NCBI GenBank assembly: GCA_002633005.1
Contig: NMRA01000055.1
Coordinates: 800,282 to 864,281, forward strand
Direction of reading: 5' to 3'
DNA: 64,000 nucleotides
From: Phoronis australis
Taxonomy: Eukaryota; Phoronida; Phoronidae
This document shows, one piece after another, positions 26,201-39,300 of this stretch (positions are counted from its first letter, which is position 1; each line of letters starts with the position of its first letter). A program made the translations under genes and the position numbers. Under the pieces are notes generated by a model that was given only the letters and a program-made list of their open reading frames with translations, searched no databases and was not told the origin of the DNA.

Positions 26201-29033
26201 GCACGTGGTCAATCTTCACCTTTTTAACACACAAAAATGGTTGAATTTTGGAATAATTTTCGCACATTTATTGATACTGAATAACTAAAGGAGGCTCTTA
26301 GTTGACTGTCATAAACAATACAAAATTTTGTATATTATACGATGCACAAAGCCTTGATTCCAGGTGAATTATGGCATTTTTAGCAATAATTTACTATTCA
26401 AGCACCACAATTACAATTTGCAAACACTGAGCTGCAGCTTATACGTTAGGAAAAAATAGGAGGCAATGTCGGGCAAAAATAATAACCAACAGAACCATTT
26501 TTTCTCTTTCAGTTGCTTCAAACAATGTTGAGACAGGTTACATTTTTAGTGGCAGCTATTGTACAGAACTTGAGCAAGGAAAAGCGTTCATCTGGTGCGA
26601 TATATCTAACATGGAAAAATGAGAAAATAAAATTTCAACTTTTACGCCACATTGTGTCCTAAATCGGTGAGAATTTATCATACTTTCAGAACAGGACTGA
26701 CATCTGCTTTAGACTATAATCACCATAGATACAGTATAGACACCAGTCCCACTCACTCAGCCTAAAAGTATTAAAACACTAAAAAATGTTGACAATTGGC
26801 CTTACTTGTTACATTTCAAAATTTTGGCATATTCAATGGACATTTCTAAAGTTTCTTTAAATTCTTGCTCTTTGCCTTTCACAGCAGCTATTCCAAGATC
26901 TCCATTTTTTACATTCCCTAAAAATAAAAAAAAATTGCAAACAGCAATAAAAACACATGACATAATAAAGATATACACAAAACATACCGAGAGTGGCGCA
27001 CATGAAGCAATATCCCATGAGACATTATTCCGCATATCGATCCCATACGCATCGAATTCTTAAGATTCTTTCATTTTTTCGGTACATTTTTAAATACTTC
27101 ACTCAGACTGTTCATGTGGCGGATCACATCCTATATGAATGTACTTGCGCGTTAGGTTGCAAGTTTTCTTTAGTAAAAGAAAAATTTTTAAATGTAACCA
27201 TTTGTTACTTGAAAAGAGATAACAAAGATGAAAGCAACGGTAACTGTGCACTGAACTTGTGACATCTCCTGAAAATAGTTAATAACAACAATATTTGATA
27301 TTGTAGTTACCAAGAATTCGGAGCCTGATTTGCAGACGACATATTAAGCAATTGAAAACTGAGACAGAACTGTCATATAATTTACAGTCCTGTTCTGGAT
27401 GTTACGAATGAGACCTGATTGCATGTTGAGTGTTACTCACACTCTTGCAATTGCATTACTTTAAACTATTTTCTGAAAGTTTGATGATCGAACCAGCTAT
27501 CGACGTAGAGTCAACATTGACCTATCTTTTGAACTTTCCATGTCAGAGTTCGCGGTTGAAGCAGTGCGGGAGGTGAATACGGAAAAAAGTATTACATGGC
27601 CGTATATCCCTCGACTGATTCAACGCGTATGGGATAAAACAAGTTATTTGCTTTCCAACATTCATGTGCACTGAGATATTTAAAATTCATTCACTGGGGC
27701 GCGGCTACAACATGCCATGAGATGGCAATACCAACTTAGCAATCTTTTAAGTCCTCTTAAGAGTTCCAAAAGTGTAGTCACTTACAGGGATCCTAGATTT
27801 TGAGAACTACTTTCTTCACTGCATACTAGTGTGGTATGATCAACTTCAAAGACAGATAACTCTAGATTAGGGGTACAAATTATCGATGAGGATGCATTCT
27901 AGCAGATAATAGCACTTGGACAGGCAACACACAACATATGTTTAAGGTAATTCACTTACAGGGGTCCCAGGTATCAAACTGATTCTCAAAAGTAATTATT
28001 GCCCATCCATCTACTAGGTCCCATTATCCACCTCACTTGTTTATTTGCCAAATAAATCTACTCATCTTTCAACTTTAGTGTGCCATTGTTTGAGAATGCC
28101 CTGTAGTCATGGTGATTACGATGCAATGAATGGGTTGTACTACTTGTGTTTAAGGGGTAATAAAAATGATGAGGAAGGCTCATATGGGATTGGGTGGTAC
28201 TGAGATGAAACATTTACGTCACCAACCCGTAATGAATGCACACAGCTCATAGGACATTGACAAACCAGTACAAAGGCAATACGATCACTCCAGCTGTCGG
28301 GTAATGGAGGGACCATATGTTCCCGATAAGGAATTGCTCAACAGTTTTTCTTTATCATTGCTAAAACAAAATCTACTCACGCTAAATGTGTCAGGATATA
28401 ATGCCTGTGAATAATTCTAGAATAGCTAGATTGAACACAAATACTCGAACAAAACTATAATTACTAAATTGCTTTTATTGTCATAAATATGTATGCAAAT
28501 TGTGTATTGTCATAAAAAGACACAGACAAAGGCTATAGCAGATGATTTTTTGCATTGTAATGGATTTAAGTTAAACCTGAATTTTGTCCCGGGGGGGGCA
28601 ACCATAATTTTATATCATTTTTGAAGAGAAAATGTTGAGCAAGGCCTGAAAGTCAGCATGTCAACGTCACTTATCTTGTGGTGTCCACAATAGCCGTTCC
28701 TAATCTACAGTGTCATTCGGTTACTTAAAACAACGTCAATCTACACTTGGCATTTTGAAAATTAAGGATACCTGACCAAGAATTCAACAAGACATTTTCC
28801 ACTTTGGCAGCTTCAAATTTCTGTTGAAGGGTTTCTTTAGGAATGTCGTATGGCCAGGCCAATTCCACGGCATCAAACCCGGCGTTCTTTGCAGCAGCAA
28901 ATCTATCTTCAAGTTGAGGTACCTCTAAGAACATCTTAGTAAGATTAGCTGCAAATTTGAGACTCATCTCGCAAGATGTTGACAACTTATTCACGGACAT
29001 ACGAACCAAAGCACCGGCCATATGAGAGGTCAA
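20298..29033 (-). CDS. HYI: Hydroxypyruvate isomerase
   Basis: Seven exons read on the minus strand: 29033-28772, 26917-26806, 25720-25630, 24056-23981, 22199-22150, 21715-21646, 20497-20298 (stop TAA). All borders are GT/AG and phases agree; length is 286 residues from the first ATG (29033), or 264 from the ATG at 28967, where the family normally begins (SLKFAANLT). Motifs in order, numbered from the inner start: [34 protein letters not shown] with a probable catalytic Glu (E141); LDIFHIQ (H179); [21 protein letters not shown]; and GLEYGP with the second Glu (E239). The pair of Glu residues and the His match the TIM-barrel, metal-dependent Hyi family, which interconverts hydroxypyruvate and tartronate semialdehyde. 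The 22-residue N-terminal extension has few acidic residues and could be a targeting peptide, or translation may start at 28967. Confidence 0.93.
21231..21466. mobile_element. Family B inverted-repeat element
   Basis: The left end gtggtaaagtctcgccaatt and the complement of the right end, actacagtaaaatctcacca, form terminal inverted repeats; the interior is AT-rich and non-coding, about 236 bp. It lies in the last HYI intron, just beside the family A element. Confidence 0.6.
21537..21634. mobile_element. 98-bp hairpin MITE, family A, with target duplication
   Basis: The arms run from agtcggatataaca to the complement of ttatatccggct, and the inner arms are ttttgagaaccag / ctggttctcaaaa. The element is flanked by the direct repeat GAAAT on both sides (21532-21536 and 21635-21639), which fits a target-site duplication. 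The loop is in the opposite orientation to the other copies. It ends 11 bp from HYI exon 6 (21646-21715), next to that exon's donor site. Confidence 0.75.
22392..22630. mobile_element. Probable family B element, diverged
   Basis: Contains the family's inner end motif (gagacaaaaataattgctaa) at the left and accatattgtgcctcaaact at the right, the positions these motifs occupy in clearer copies. Terminal repeats are weak. Confidence 0.35.
22863..22928. repeat. 38-bp imperfect tandem duplication
   Basis: tatattgtactgtacgatat and tatattgtactgtactatat are spaced 38 bp apart in an AT-rich stretch of an HYI intron. Confidence 0.6.
25273..25450. mobile_element. Probable family E element
   Basis: Shares gggcttggaaagaact and a tttagacctcg-type end with the copies at 10338-10606 and 39996-40250. 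It lies in the HYI intron between exons 3 and 4. Confidence 0.35.
25853..26043. mobile_element. 190-bp inverted-repeat element
   Basis: The left arm (cacgccacctgttggt...tgtgacctg) matches the complement of the right arm (cacgtcatctgttggtcaca...tgacctg) over about 50 bp. Related single-arm sequences occur near 56130-56170 and 56380-56425. It lies in an HYI intron. Confidence 0.5.
26441..26690. mobile_element. Probable family B element, diverged
   Basis: The right part contains cattgtgtcctaaatcggtg, the family end motif; the left part contains gggcaaaaataataacc. It lies in the HYI intron between exons 2 and 3. Confidence 0.35.
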
Positions 29034-30320
29034 AGGTCATTAGTACAGAAATCACGCAAGATATCGCGGTTTTTGTTGTCAAATGACGTCATTGTTGTAA
29101 AATGGCGACGAGTGTCAGGGAGAGGTAAATATCGCTTCTTCTTCTTTTCACGTCCTTCTTTGCTTAATTTCAACAACGCACGCCAAAATTTCACACACCT
29201 GGTGTAATTTGAGTTATGTGCTCACTTCCATATGAACAACTAATCTAGGTCCCGTGTCTGTGTAGACTGTCTATGACCACTGTAGAGCCCTAGAGGGCCC
29301 AGTGGCAGTACGGCAGCAGCAGAGTAGCTGAGTGGGGCAGCAGGCAGTACACTCCGAAACCCTATAGTCGTCCGCCTAAGCATAAAACCGGCTTGTTGTC
29401 TTACTCACCCAATTATTCCACTTCAAAGTTATGATCTGAATAGGACTTGATTTAACTCTCACAAATATATAGTATTCGTTGATTCAAACGTTTTCTTTTA
29501 CTTAAGCCGAGTTGTTCAACTGTGCATTGNNNNNNNNNNNNNNNNNNNNNNNNNNNNNNNNNNNNNNNNNNNNNNNNNNNNNNNNNNNNNNNNNNNNNNN
29601 NNNNNNNNNNNNNNNNNNNNNNNNNNNNNNNNNNNNNNNNNNNNNNNNNNNNNNNNNNNNNNNNNNNNNGAACAAAAAAGTGCATTAGTAAAATCAACAA
29701 GTTTTTAAGTGGTCTCAAAAAAACAGTCGGTAAATGCATTAATTTTAGTCTCAGTTCTTCCACGCGTGTTTCTCCCGAGAGGTTAGTACCTAACGTGCAG
29801 ACGAGCGTTCCAAATTGGAACGCTAAGTCCCGCGTGGCAGCGCTGCACGCGAAACAAGATGGCGGACGACCTTTGGAGACTGACGACGAGAGGTAATCGG
29901 ACTATACTATAGGAGCTTCATCCGCCGGACACTTTACCCCTATTATGTCTTACTCTGATTAAAACGTCAAAGTCACGTTGTTATAGGTACTTTTTCCGCA
30001 TAGAGAAATAACTGTAGGAGGCCTTTGTTGTCTTTCATTTCTTTCAACTCGAACAAATACTCCCATAATCAAACTTTTTCTCCGAGCAGTCTTTCATTAA
30101 GTTGTCCAATTCGACAACTGGCCATTTTTACACTGTGCACATTGCTATTTTTATCACGCCGGCCAGGTGTTTTTCATACACATATATCAAGCAGAGACTT
30201 CCAACGTAAATCTTAATCTCTGTACAAAAATATGTATGATCCAAACATTGAGATTTCTCGTGTAATGTTTAACCATATTGCTTGTTTAGTAACTTAAGAA
30301 AATCATTTGTTTCATTTTAG
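29034..30320. promoter_or_regulatory. Divergent promoter region between HYI and the membrane-protein gene
   Basis: About 1.3 kb separate the two starts, transcribed in opposite directions. The right part (29760-29892) is rich in CpG, unlike the rest of the window. It contains a perfect 21-bp palindrome, agcgttccaaattggaacgct (29804-29824), a second inverted repeat gttag-tac-ctaac (29782-29794), and AAGATGGCGGAC (29857-29868), like the YY1 site found at many animal transcription starts. An AAAATGGCGAC lies at 29099-29109 on the HYI side. A donor at 29893 and an acceptor ending at 30320 (ttcattttag) define a 5'UTR exon and a 428-bp intron for the plus gene. Part of the promoter (29530-29669) is an unsequenced gap. 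Confidence 0.6.
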
Positions 30321-30350
30321 ATATAAGAAAGAATGATCACGTAATTCAAT

Positions 30351-33300
30351 ATGGCGAAAGATACTAACAGTGGGCTGCGGGAGTCTTATCCACTCCTCCC
30401 GACCACATCCGGTGAACGCCATGATAAACATGGCTATGTCAACAGAGGTTTTGACTCAAAGATTAAGATCAGTCGGAACAAAGATTTCTGGGAAGACCGT
30501 GAATGGGATGATGACAAGACACTTTTTTCGTACGATAAGAGGAGAGGTACATCCATGATCGCTTACGATTGTTTCCTCGTTCTTCTCGACTACTTACATC
30601 TGTTCTCTCTGCTTCAGTCCCTGGGGCTGCGCTGGCCCTGGCCTCAGGGATGGATTCAGTACTCATCTTGGGTGTTCTTGTTCAACATTGATGTCTGGGA
30701 CTTCTCCAAAGTGTATAGCAATGGCACATACAAGAGTGTGAAAGATTATACCGTCCCCTCGGCTGAAATGCCTTATCACTATTGGCAACTGCTGGTTGGT
30801 TGGCTGGTAGTGCTAGTAATTGCTGCTCTTGTGTTCGCTATCCTTTACATTGTTCTGAACGTACACAAGCACCCATACATGATGGTTCACATTGCCCACC
30901 TGCAGAGGGCGTATGTGGTCATAGTCGAAATCCTCGCACTCCCTCTTGGACTGACGATAGCGCGCATATTCAATTGTAAACCCGACGCATCCGTAACGTC
31001 CGACAAGCAACTGGTTGACGTTAGCAATGGTGTGGAATGTTTCAGTGATATGCACTGGGCTTACATTGCACCTTCATCTGTGGTCGCCTTTCTACTTTTC
31101 CTCGCCTTACCAGTGTGGCTGATATTTAACATCAAACAAGAAATCCTGGCCGCCTCCTCGGACCAGCATGAAGGATTTTTACAACTGAAGGAGACAGAAT
31201 ACATACAGGGCTTGGACATGGTGTTTGTTGTCAAGGGTTACCCGTTGTTCTCCTCATTTAGACTATGGGGTGTCTACTACAGACCTACCATACTCCTCTT
31301 GAAGTTCGCAATCCTTGTGTTTTACGCGACGCTATTCCAACACACATTCGCGCAGTCGCTGATCATTAACTTGATCCTTTTTGTAACGCTTGTAGCGCTC
31401 ATTATTGTACGTCCATTCCGCGTGAAACCGTTCAACTTCATGCTGATTGTCAATTATCTATGTCTCATGGCCAATTGCCTTCTTGGAACGATGCTGACAT
31501 CCTTCGACAGTACCACTGTGCAGTCACCTTGGTTGACTCCAACTTATATGACCTACATTCTGCTCTTGATTAATGGCTTCTGGCTGCTATGCGTCATGGG
31601 TAAGTGATTGTGATCATGATAATTATGTAGAACGTAATATAAGCATCTTTGTATTCCGTCACGTAATGTTTTTGGTATAGTTTTATCATTCTAATTGTCT
31701 ATAGAGTGTGAATTTGGATTGCAATTGTTGATTTTGTTCGCTGTTCTTTAATGTCGGAAAATCATCTGACAAGGTTCAATTTGTTATGTTCCAGAAATGA
31801 ACGAATCGCAGGTGATACTTTATTAGTTTCATTCACTGCATTTTGTTCATGGTTCGTTGAGATCATGAAGAAATTTTGTAATCGCTGATTTGTCTGTATG
31901 TTAAAGAGGTGATGCTTTTGCTTGGTTGCTAAATCTCTGGCAACATTTCCTTATTTCTGAATTTGTACAAGACAATACAATATCCTTGGCATTTTTGTTA
32001 AAATCGGTTAAGAAACAATTTTGCATAATATGGTGTATTATAGCATTTGTATGGTTCTTGCATTGGTGGAGATGGGTTTGTTCAATAATACGGCTAAAGT
32101 GCAAATTAAACCAAATTTAGTGATTGCTTGATTTTCTTTCAGTGTTCCTTGTGTATATTCTCCTGCGTCATCTAAACCTTCTCAAACGTTGGATAAGGGA
32201 GCCTCTGTGGCCGTCCATGACTTCCAGGGGACTAAACAAACTGAGCCCAGAAACGAGAAAGTTCATGCGAGGAATACTCCGAGCTCGCCATCTTCTGGGT
32301 AATTAGGAAACTACTCTTGTCACGACCATTACTGACAATAATGTTCATTTGTTCAGAAATCCTCTTGGTGTTCTCCACAGCCTGTTTTAATTTATCTTGT
32401 GAAGGAATTTGAATTTCCCCCTCTCTAGCTTGACTTATGTGCATCAAGTTCGAAAACTGTATACAACGTGTTCGAACTTCTGTGAGACTAACTATTTCTT
32501 AAGCAGATAACAGGAAATTTTGGATTTTTGACGCCTGTTCAATGCATATTTTCTAATACTTATCTTACAAACTTTCCACAGTATGGACATGAATTTTTTA
32601 TTAAATTTTAGTTTCGTGTTGTGGAGAAAACTGCGTATTGTGTGTTGACAATTCTAAAACTTGAACGATCCTGAACAAAACATAAAAATACGACAATATG
32701 TTATTTTACCTTGTATTATTTAAAGTTAATCTGAGACAGATTGAGCAATTTGCCATTTTGCTCTGCAAGAGTTATGAGTAATCAGTCTCTTCATGTCCGC
32801 AATTTGTAAGTCTTAATTATCACGTTCTACAGAGCGATGCCTTGCGATGCCGCCGATATTTGCGCCAGTCCATGAGCTGTCGCGTCAGATCCAGATCATC
32901 AACGCTTACTGCCGAGAGGCGGAGCTACTCAAAGATCCCATTCACCCCACGCTGTGGGACCTGCTGGATGACATGATCGAGTCCTACTCTAAGATCGCTC
33001 CCAAGTCTTTATTTTCTGGTAAGGACTCCAGTGTCATGTCCAGTTATTTTGCTCATCTTTGATCAACTCCCAACACTGTAGGATGTTTGAGGTGATGTGA
33101 AATAAATACTAATTACTCTTGTGTTGCTCTCTAGTCCTTGTAATCTGACAATAGCTGTAGTAGACTATAACTCCTAAATTTCTGTTATTCATTAATACAC
33201 TGGATTGGTGTAATAAGGATACTCGACACAAAAATGCTCTGTTTTCAACGACTTTGAAAGTACGGTAAAATCTCACCAGTTTCGGACAAAAATAATTTCA

Positions 33301-36300
33301 ATCGGTGAAAGTGCTCTTTAATTTTTTTGAATGAATACAATTTCTCAGAGTCATTGCCTGATAGTAGTTATGGCATAAACCTTTGAAAATCATATAGCAC
33401 TTGTTTTGGTGATACTTATCGTTAATGAAAAAAAATTGACAGTAAAATGTCACTTGTTGGTCATGTTGTGTCTTATATTGGTGACATTTTACTATAAAAA
33501 TCCAAGCTCGAATTGTGAAATGTACGATTTCAAAATATGGAGTGTGTAAAAGTAACAAAGTGTAAAGTATTTAATTTGTCCATACATGGTCACTGGGGAT
33601 ACAAGTTTCGAGGAAGAGCTTCAGCGATTTGGTGCGCTCACAGGACGCGCGAGTCCTGTGAATTTTGCACAGGCCACAAGAAAACTGTCATTGCTGTACA
33701 AAGGCATTTAAATTTTAACACTAGATTAATAAGAAACATTCAACGTACACCTCTTTAGTGTTGTGGGAGCACAAAAGCAACTTCTGTTTGACCCAATTCT
33801 GGTGGTGAAGACGGCAAAGTTTCCGAAAATGAAACAAAATTTTTCTATAATTATTCAATTACATTTAGCAATGTTGGACTTTTTATGGAAATCATTGAAC
33901 ATTGCACTCTCAGTGCAACAATGGTGATTTGTTGATATGGCGTTACAAAGAATGTTAGAAAATGCTGTGTAATTCCATTGGTTCAATTGTAGGTGGCGTT
34001 GCACATTTGCACACAAAATAATCTATTGTCATTTAACAATATAGCAAATTTGAACTTGTTGCTGCATTACACAGCAGTTGGCCATTCTAAAGATTTATTA
34101 GACAGGTACCAGGTCCCAATAGGTAGACATGGGTGTTAACTTGCCTCGCATGTTAATTACGGAGATGTGGTTTTCATTGTCAGTTGTGTTTTCACGGATG
34201 TTGTAGTGAATCCCTTATGTTTGTGCTTTGCAGAAAGTGTGAAGGATACTATCCGTCAGACGGCTGCTGAACTTATGAAGGTTATGCCCATGTTTGTCCG
34301 ACGCCTGGCACAGCGCGAGTATGACTTCATTCTGATGAAGCCCGTCAAGAGGCGCTTACTGCTGAAGATGTACTGCATGGGTGAGATCTTGTTCTGTCGT
34401 CATAGCAACACACTAGCATACGAGAGGTCTGTATTCTAGTGATAACAGATGGAGATTTACAATTTTGAGGTGGTGAAATCACTTCTACATTTTTGTGAAG
34501 TGTTGTTACCAAAATAACATTGGAGTTTTTGGCCGTTTCCCTTTCATATGTAGGTAGTGCTGGTCTGGATGGGGAAGAAAAAAATTCTCAGCAATCAAAC
34601 ACAATTGATCATAAACATCAGCATGATAGAGTGGCAATGTTGTAATGAGTGGAGTCATTCACATTCATGTGTTTGCTTAAGAGGGTCACTTGTTATTAAA
34701 AACATTTGTGCTGGGGCTCATTTTTGCAAAAAGAAATATTTTAGATTGACCAGATTTTTATAGTGGTACCATCAATCTACAGATGAAATGAGTACCCCAT
34801 ATCTAAAGTGATTTTTGATAAGAAAGTGCATAGGCACACAGTGTTGTACCAGACGGCTGGCAAATAATTTTTTTTTACTGTTCGGTTTACATTTTTGCAT
34901 AAATGACATGCATCTTAACTTGGATGAATTAAAGATGTGTATGACCCTACAAATGAGTCCATATTTGGCTAAATTTGGAACATCGTATCTCAGAAATAGC
35001 CGATCGGATTTGTATGAACCTTTAAGATGGTATGCTTTCTACATTGGTCTTCGAAACACTGTTAGAAATAGTTTTAAAATGGTCCACTTTTGTATGAGGG
35101 TCTATTAAATACAGGACTTTTGTGGTTCTCATGAAAAAACCTAAAGTTGCATGAAACAGAAATTAAATGATATTTTAGAAAACTGTTGTTTTGATATCTC
35201 ATCTTGAACATCTACGTCAAATAAAATTTGATCATATTATTGATATCGTTGTTTTGCTGTGAATGTACCTTTCTTTTTGGTACATTTTACTAAAAGGACA
35301 CGGTCATGTGACCCAGTTAACGACAGATTGGTAAACAGTAAAAAATCAAAGGTTTTCTGCTTTCAGAAAATACCTACTTTAACCGACTTGTTAAAATCAT
35401 CGGTTTTGTCGATTTTTGTCTAAATACGCAGACTTGTCCATCAGGTCCAACATGACCTTAATTCAGGTGTGATTTCATTGTGAAAAAAAAATAAAAAAAA
35501 TAATTGCAGGCCGTCTGATACACATTGTANGGGATTGCACTACCTGTATTGAGATGTCATTCTCTGAGAAATCAAAGCTCTTGATTTTCCGTTAAGTTAC
35601 GGCTTTGTTGCATTTTAGGCTTGTTTCTAAATGGCCGGGCTGAGAAGGTGAGAAAGGCGCAGGTGAACGCTCCAGCAATCAGGAAGATTTGGCGTAAGAA
35701 CTCGATAGAAATTGAGGAAGAGGGTAGGTAGAATTACTTGGTGCTTTAAGCTTTAACTTCTTAATGAATTTGTTACCTTAAGGATGAGTAACAGAATAGA
35801 TTTGCTGCTAAAGAAAAAAATATTGAATTGAAATCTATTCCAAGATAATAGAATAGATTCTGCACTTAGAGTAAAAATTGTAAATTCATGCAAATAAGGT
35901 GAAGTCTGCTCAGCTTCGCGCAAGTTTTTGTTCGGTGTTAATGATTAAAAGGTTTTAAAAAGTCACACAAAGTCATCTCAGCTGCATGCAAATTTTTGTC
36001 TAGTAGTATAAGGTTGAGCCATCTGGGGTTTACTAGTGAAACAGAACATCCATATTTTAACTCGGTGTCGTTGTTTACAATAGTATCAACAATTCGTTTG
36101 TAAAGGTTTCCGATGAATCAATTCTGAATATTTTTCAATTCTTACCACAAGTTAGTTAATGGGCGTTTTAGTGCACACTCATTTCATTGGTTATATTGGT
36201 TAATGAGTTAGACCAGCGAGTTTTATTATGCACTTGTTATCTCCCTTGTCTACAGAGGATGATGGGTACTATGAGGACATGTACCCAGAGAAGATGCAGG

Positions 36301-39300
36301 GTCCAAACTTTCAGCACCCAGAGACCCTACTGGACATGGGTCTGGAGTCTGACTCGGACGACGAGTTCTTGGACAATTTGGACTCTTGGGCACAGGAGCA
36401 CCCCCGCTCCAGGGGAGTGAGTGTAAGTATGCAGAGGTGTAGCTGGGACACACAGGGGCCTCTGGAAGGAATATCAATGTCAAGAGCAAGGGATTCTCTC
36501 TGAGATGGGAAAATCACCATTTAGAGTTCTTGGACTGTAGAGTCTTGAACAGAGGAGTACCTTATAGGCCGGTTGTAGTGCAAAATACGTCTGGAGGGTT
36601 TCATAATGTGGTAGGCACAAGTATTGTTGGTTTCTGTGACTGTATGGTTGACCACCTCTTTGACACAGTAATGTCTGTACTACGTCGTACATTAAGTGCA
36701 GGAATTACAGTAAGATTTTTACAATTTGGGACAGTCTCTAAAATTAGGGTCACAAAAATTTCAACAAAAATTGAATTTTCTTGATTCTGTAAAGTGAGTC
36801 ATGGCCAATTTGGTGTTCATGGTATTTCTTAAATTTCGATCACTTCTGCATCAACTGAGCCTGAAAAGAGATTTCGCTGTCAGTTCATTAAATCAACAAA
36901 AATAGCTGCCAAGGCAACCTTTTCGTGCGTCCTATTGATATGTAATATCAAGATGAATGATGGTTTGTCGTTGATGGCAATTCTTGAATTTGGGATTACG
37001 AATATTGCGTAGTTCTAAAATTTGGTACAAGCTGTGACCTTGAGCAAAATAATTAATTTTTCACTTTCCCAAGCTGAAGAATTTTTACTTTAAGTTTTAA
37101 GAGCCATAATAGATGCAGGCAAATGCTCTCTTTTCACAGTGTCATTAGGTACTCGTGACTCTTAAAAGACATTATAATGTAGTCTTGTGGACATTGTCTC
37201 ATTGCTGAGATTAAACTGGATCTCTTTTAAGCATTAAAATTAGAGTGATTTTGTTGTGGAAAATTTAAGTCTGCCGAGTGTGCTAGTCAATTTGTCTTAA
37301 CGTCTGCGGAAAAATGAAATCGGTGAAGCCCAAAAAGTGTTCACCAGTCTTGAATTGGACTTTTCCTGTTCATCATAAACAACTCTCAGATTACATGAAT
37401 ATGAACCCATGGTACAGATGTTGTATTTCAGTTTGTAGGGAAATTCCAATTATTAATATTTGCATGCAGGTTAATCTTTGTTTTCTTTTTTGACAGAGGT
37501 TGAGTGATGACTTGTCAAGATTGTTGGGAGACGACATTTCACTGAACCTGTCGGAAATGATGGCTGGTATACCGAGTCTTCATGACTCATCGTCGGGAAG
37601 TTCAAGGTCAGTAAAGTAGTAGGGGAGGTATTGGTGCAAGATACAGGGTAACACACAGATATGTCTCGAATTGTTTTCCAAAATGTGGTGGAAACGGGAT
37701 GGGTGGAAGCAAAATTCATTGAGAATCATAGAAAATCTGCCTCTCAATGTAAGTCTGTCTTCAATCAATCCATCTTACATTTTATTTATAGGAAATGATG
37801 AGCGTATTTTAGGATGAAGAATGCACTCTAATAAAAGACAAATATCCATTCTTCATTATAGCGGCGGCGTAATGAAATTTCCTTTGTAGCTAGATGGCGA
37901 TTGTGTAATTAGTCGACAGTGCTCTGCATCCCCGTATGGATTTAACACTGTGGGATATTTTCATTTTCTTATAAATTCTTTGTGACTGTCGTGCTGTCAA
38001 ACTGCCAATGTTATGTGGTGAGATATGCAACAGATTCAGGCAAAGACGTCCAACGTCTCGGAATGTCCGTGAATGAAAGAAATTGTGTTTTACCCCTGTC
38101 AAGTCAGACCATCTTTCATACCTGAATTGGAAATTGGGTCAAACCTAAATTGGGTCAAACCTATGATGCTCTTGTGCTCTCACAATCTTAAGATAATTGT
38201 ATGTAGAAGGTCTCCTATAACAGTGATATGAAAGTCTTAGACTCGAACTTTTGTAGCCTTTCCTCATGATGGTTAATTTGGTTATCATCAAAAATGACTG
38301 GTAATATCTTATTAGGTCGGAAAAAATTCGAATTACAAAATGGCTAAGCCACCTTTCTAACTTAACTGTTATTTCTCGTTAATTCTTTGTCACAAGGAAA
38401 GACTACTCTACGATGAATTTGTCTTCTGCCCAATCATCATGACAGGGAACTCCGAGTTACTGTGTCTGAATACTTTTGGCTTGTACTGTATCTGATTTTG
38501 TTGATGCATTCTATCGTTTGCTGAATCCCAACGCGATACGTTGTACTGTGAGATTCTTGTAATCCTCCTTCCACACCAACAACTGCCTCGGTTGTTTTCA
38601 TTGTATCAAAGACAATAGACTCAGCTGTATAGTGGGTCTTCCTGTTGCCCTATTGTGGGCAATATTTCTTCCTGTCCTATTATGGCTCTTCAATTATTTT
38701 TGAAAACTTAAATTTTGAACGCTTAAAAGTATTCAGTGGTCATCCATGTCTATAGAGCTTTCACTCAGCCCCACCTTAAAAATTGTGAAAATTTTTTGTA
38801 GTAAACTAATGTCTCCCTGTTTCTACAGACCTGCCAGCAGCGCCTCTCGACTGGTGCGACCATTAACCTCTAACTCTCATAGAAGCAGTCAACGGTCGGC
38901 CAACTCCCTCAGTATGGATGGACGCATGTCCAGCACCCCGGTAGCTGACCATAAAGCAGGACTGAGACCAGCTTCATCTAAGTCATCACCCAACAGTTCC
39001 CATGGTGCAGATGAACAGCCTCCTCGACCTCGAAGTGTTCAGAGGGTACTCGACGAATCACTTGGAAGACCCAGCAGTAGTCAAGGAAGACCCGTGTCCC
39101 CTCAGGCACAGGAAAAGCGCGATAGTGGACAAAGAAGGCCTGATAGTGCACAGCAAAGGCCTGAGAGTGCTCGGCAAAGACCTGGAAGTGCACAAGAGAG
39201 GCCTGGTAGTGCACAGTCTAAACCCAGAAGTGCGCACTCTAGGCCTGACAGTGCACAACAAAGGGCTGATGATGCCCAGCAACAACCAGAGAGTGTGCAA

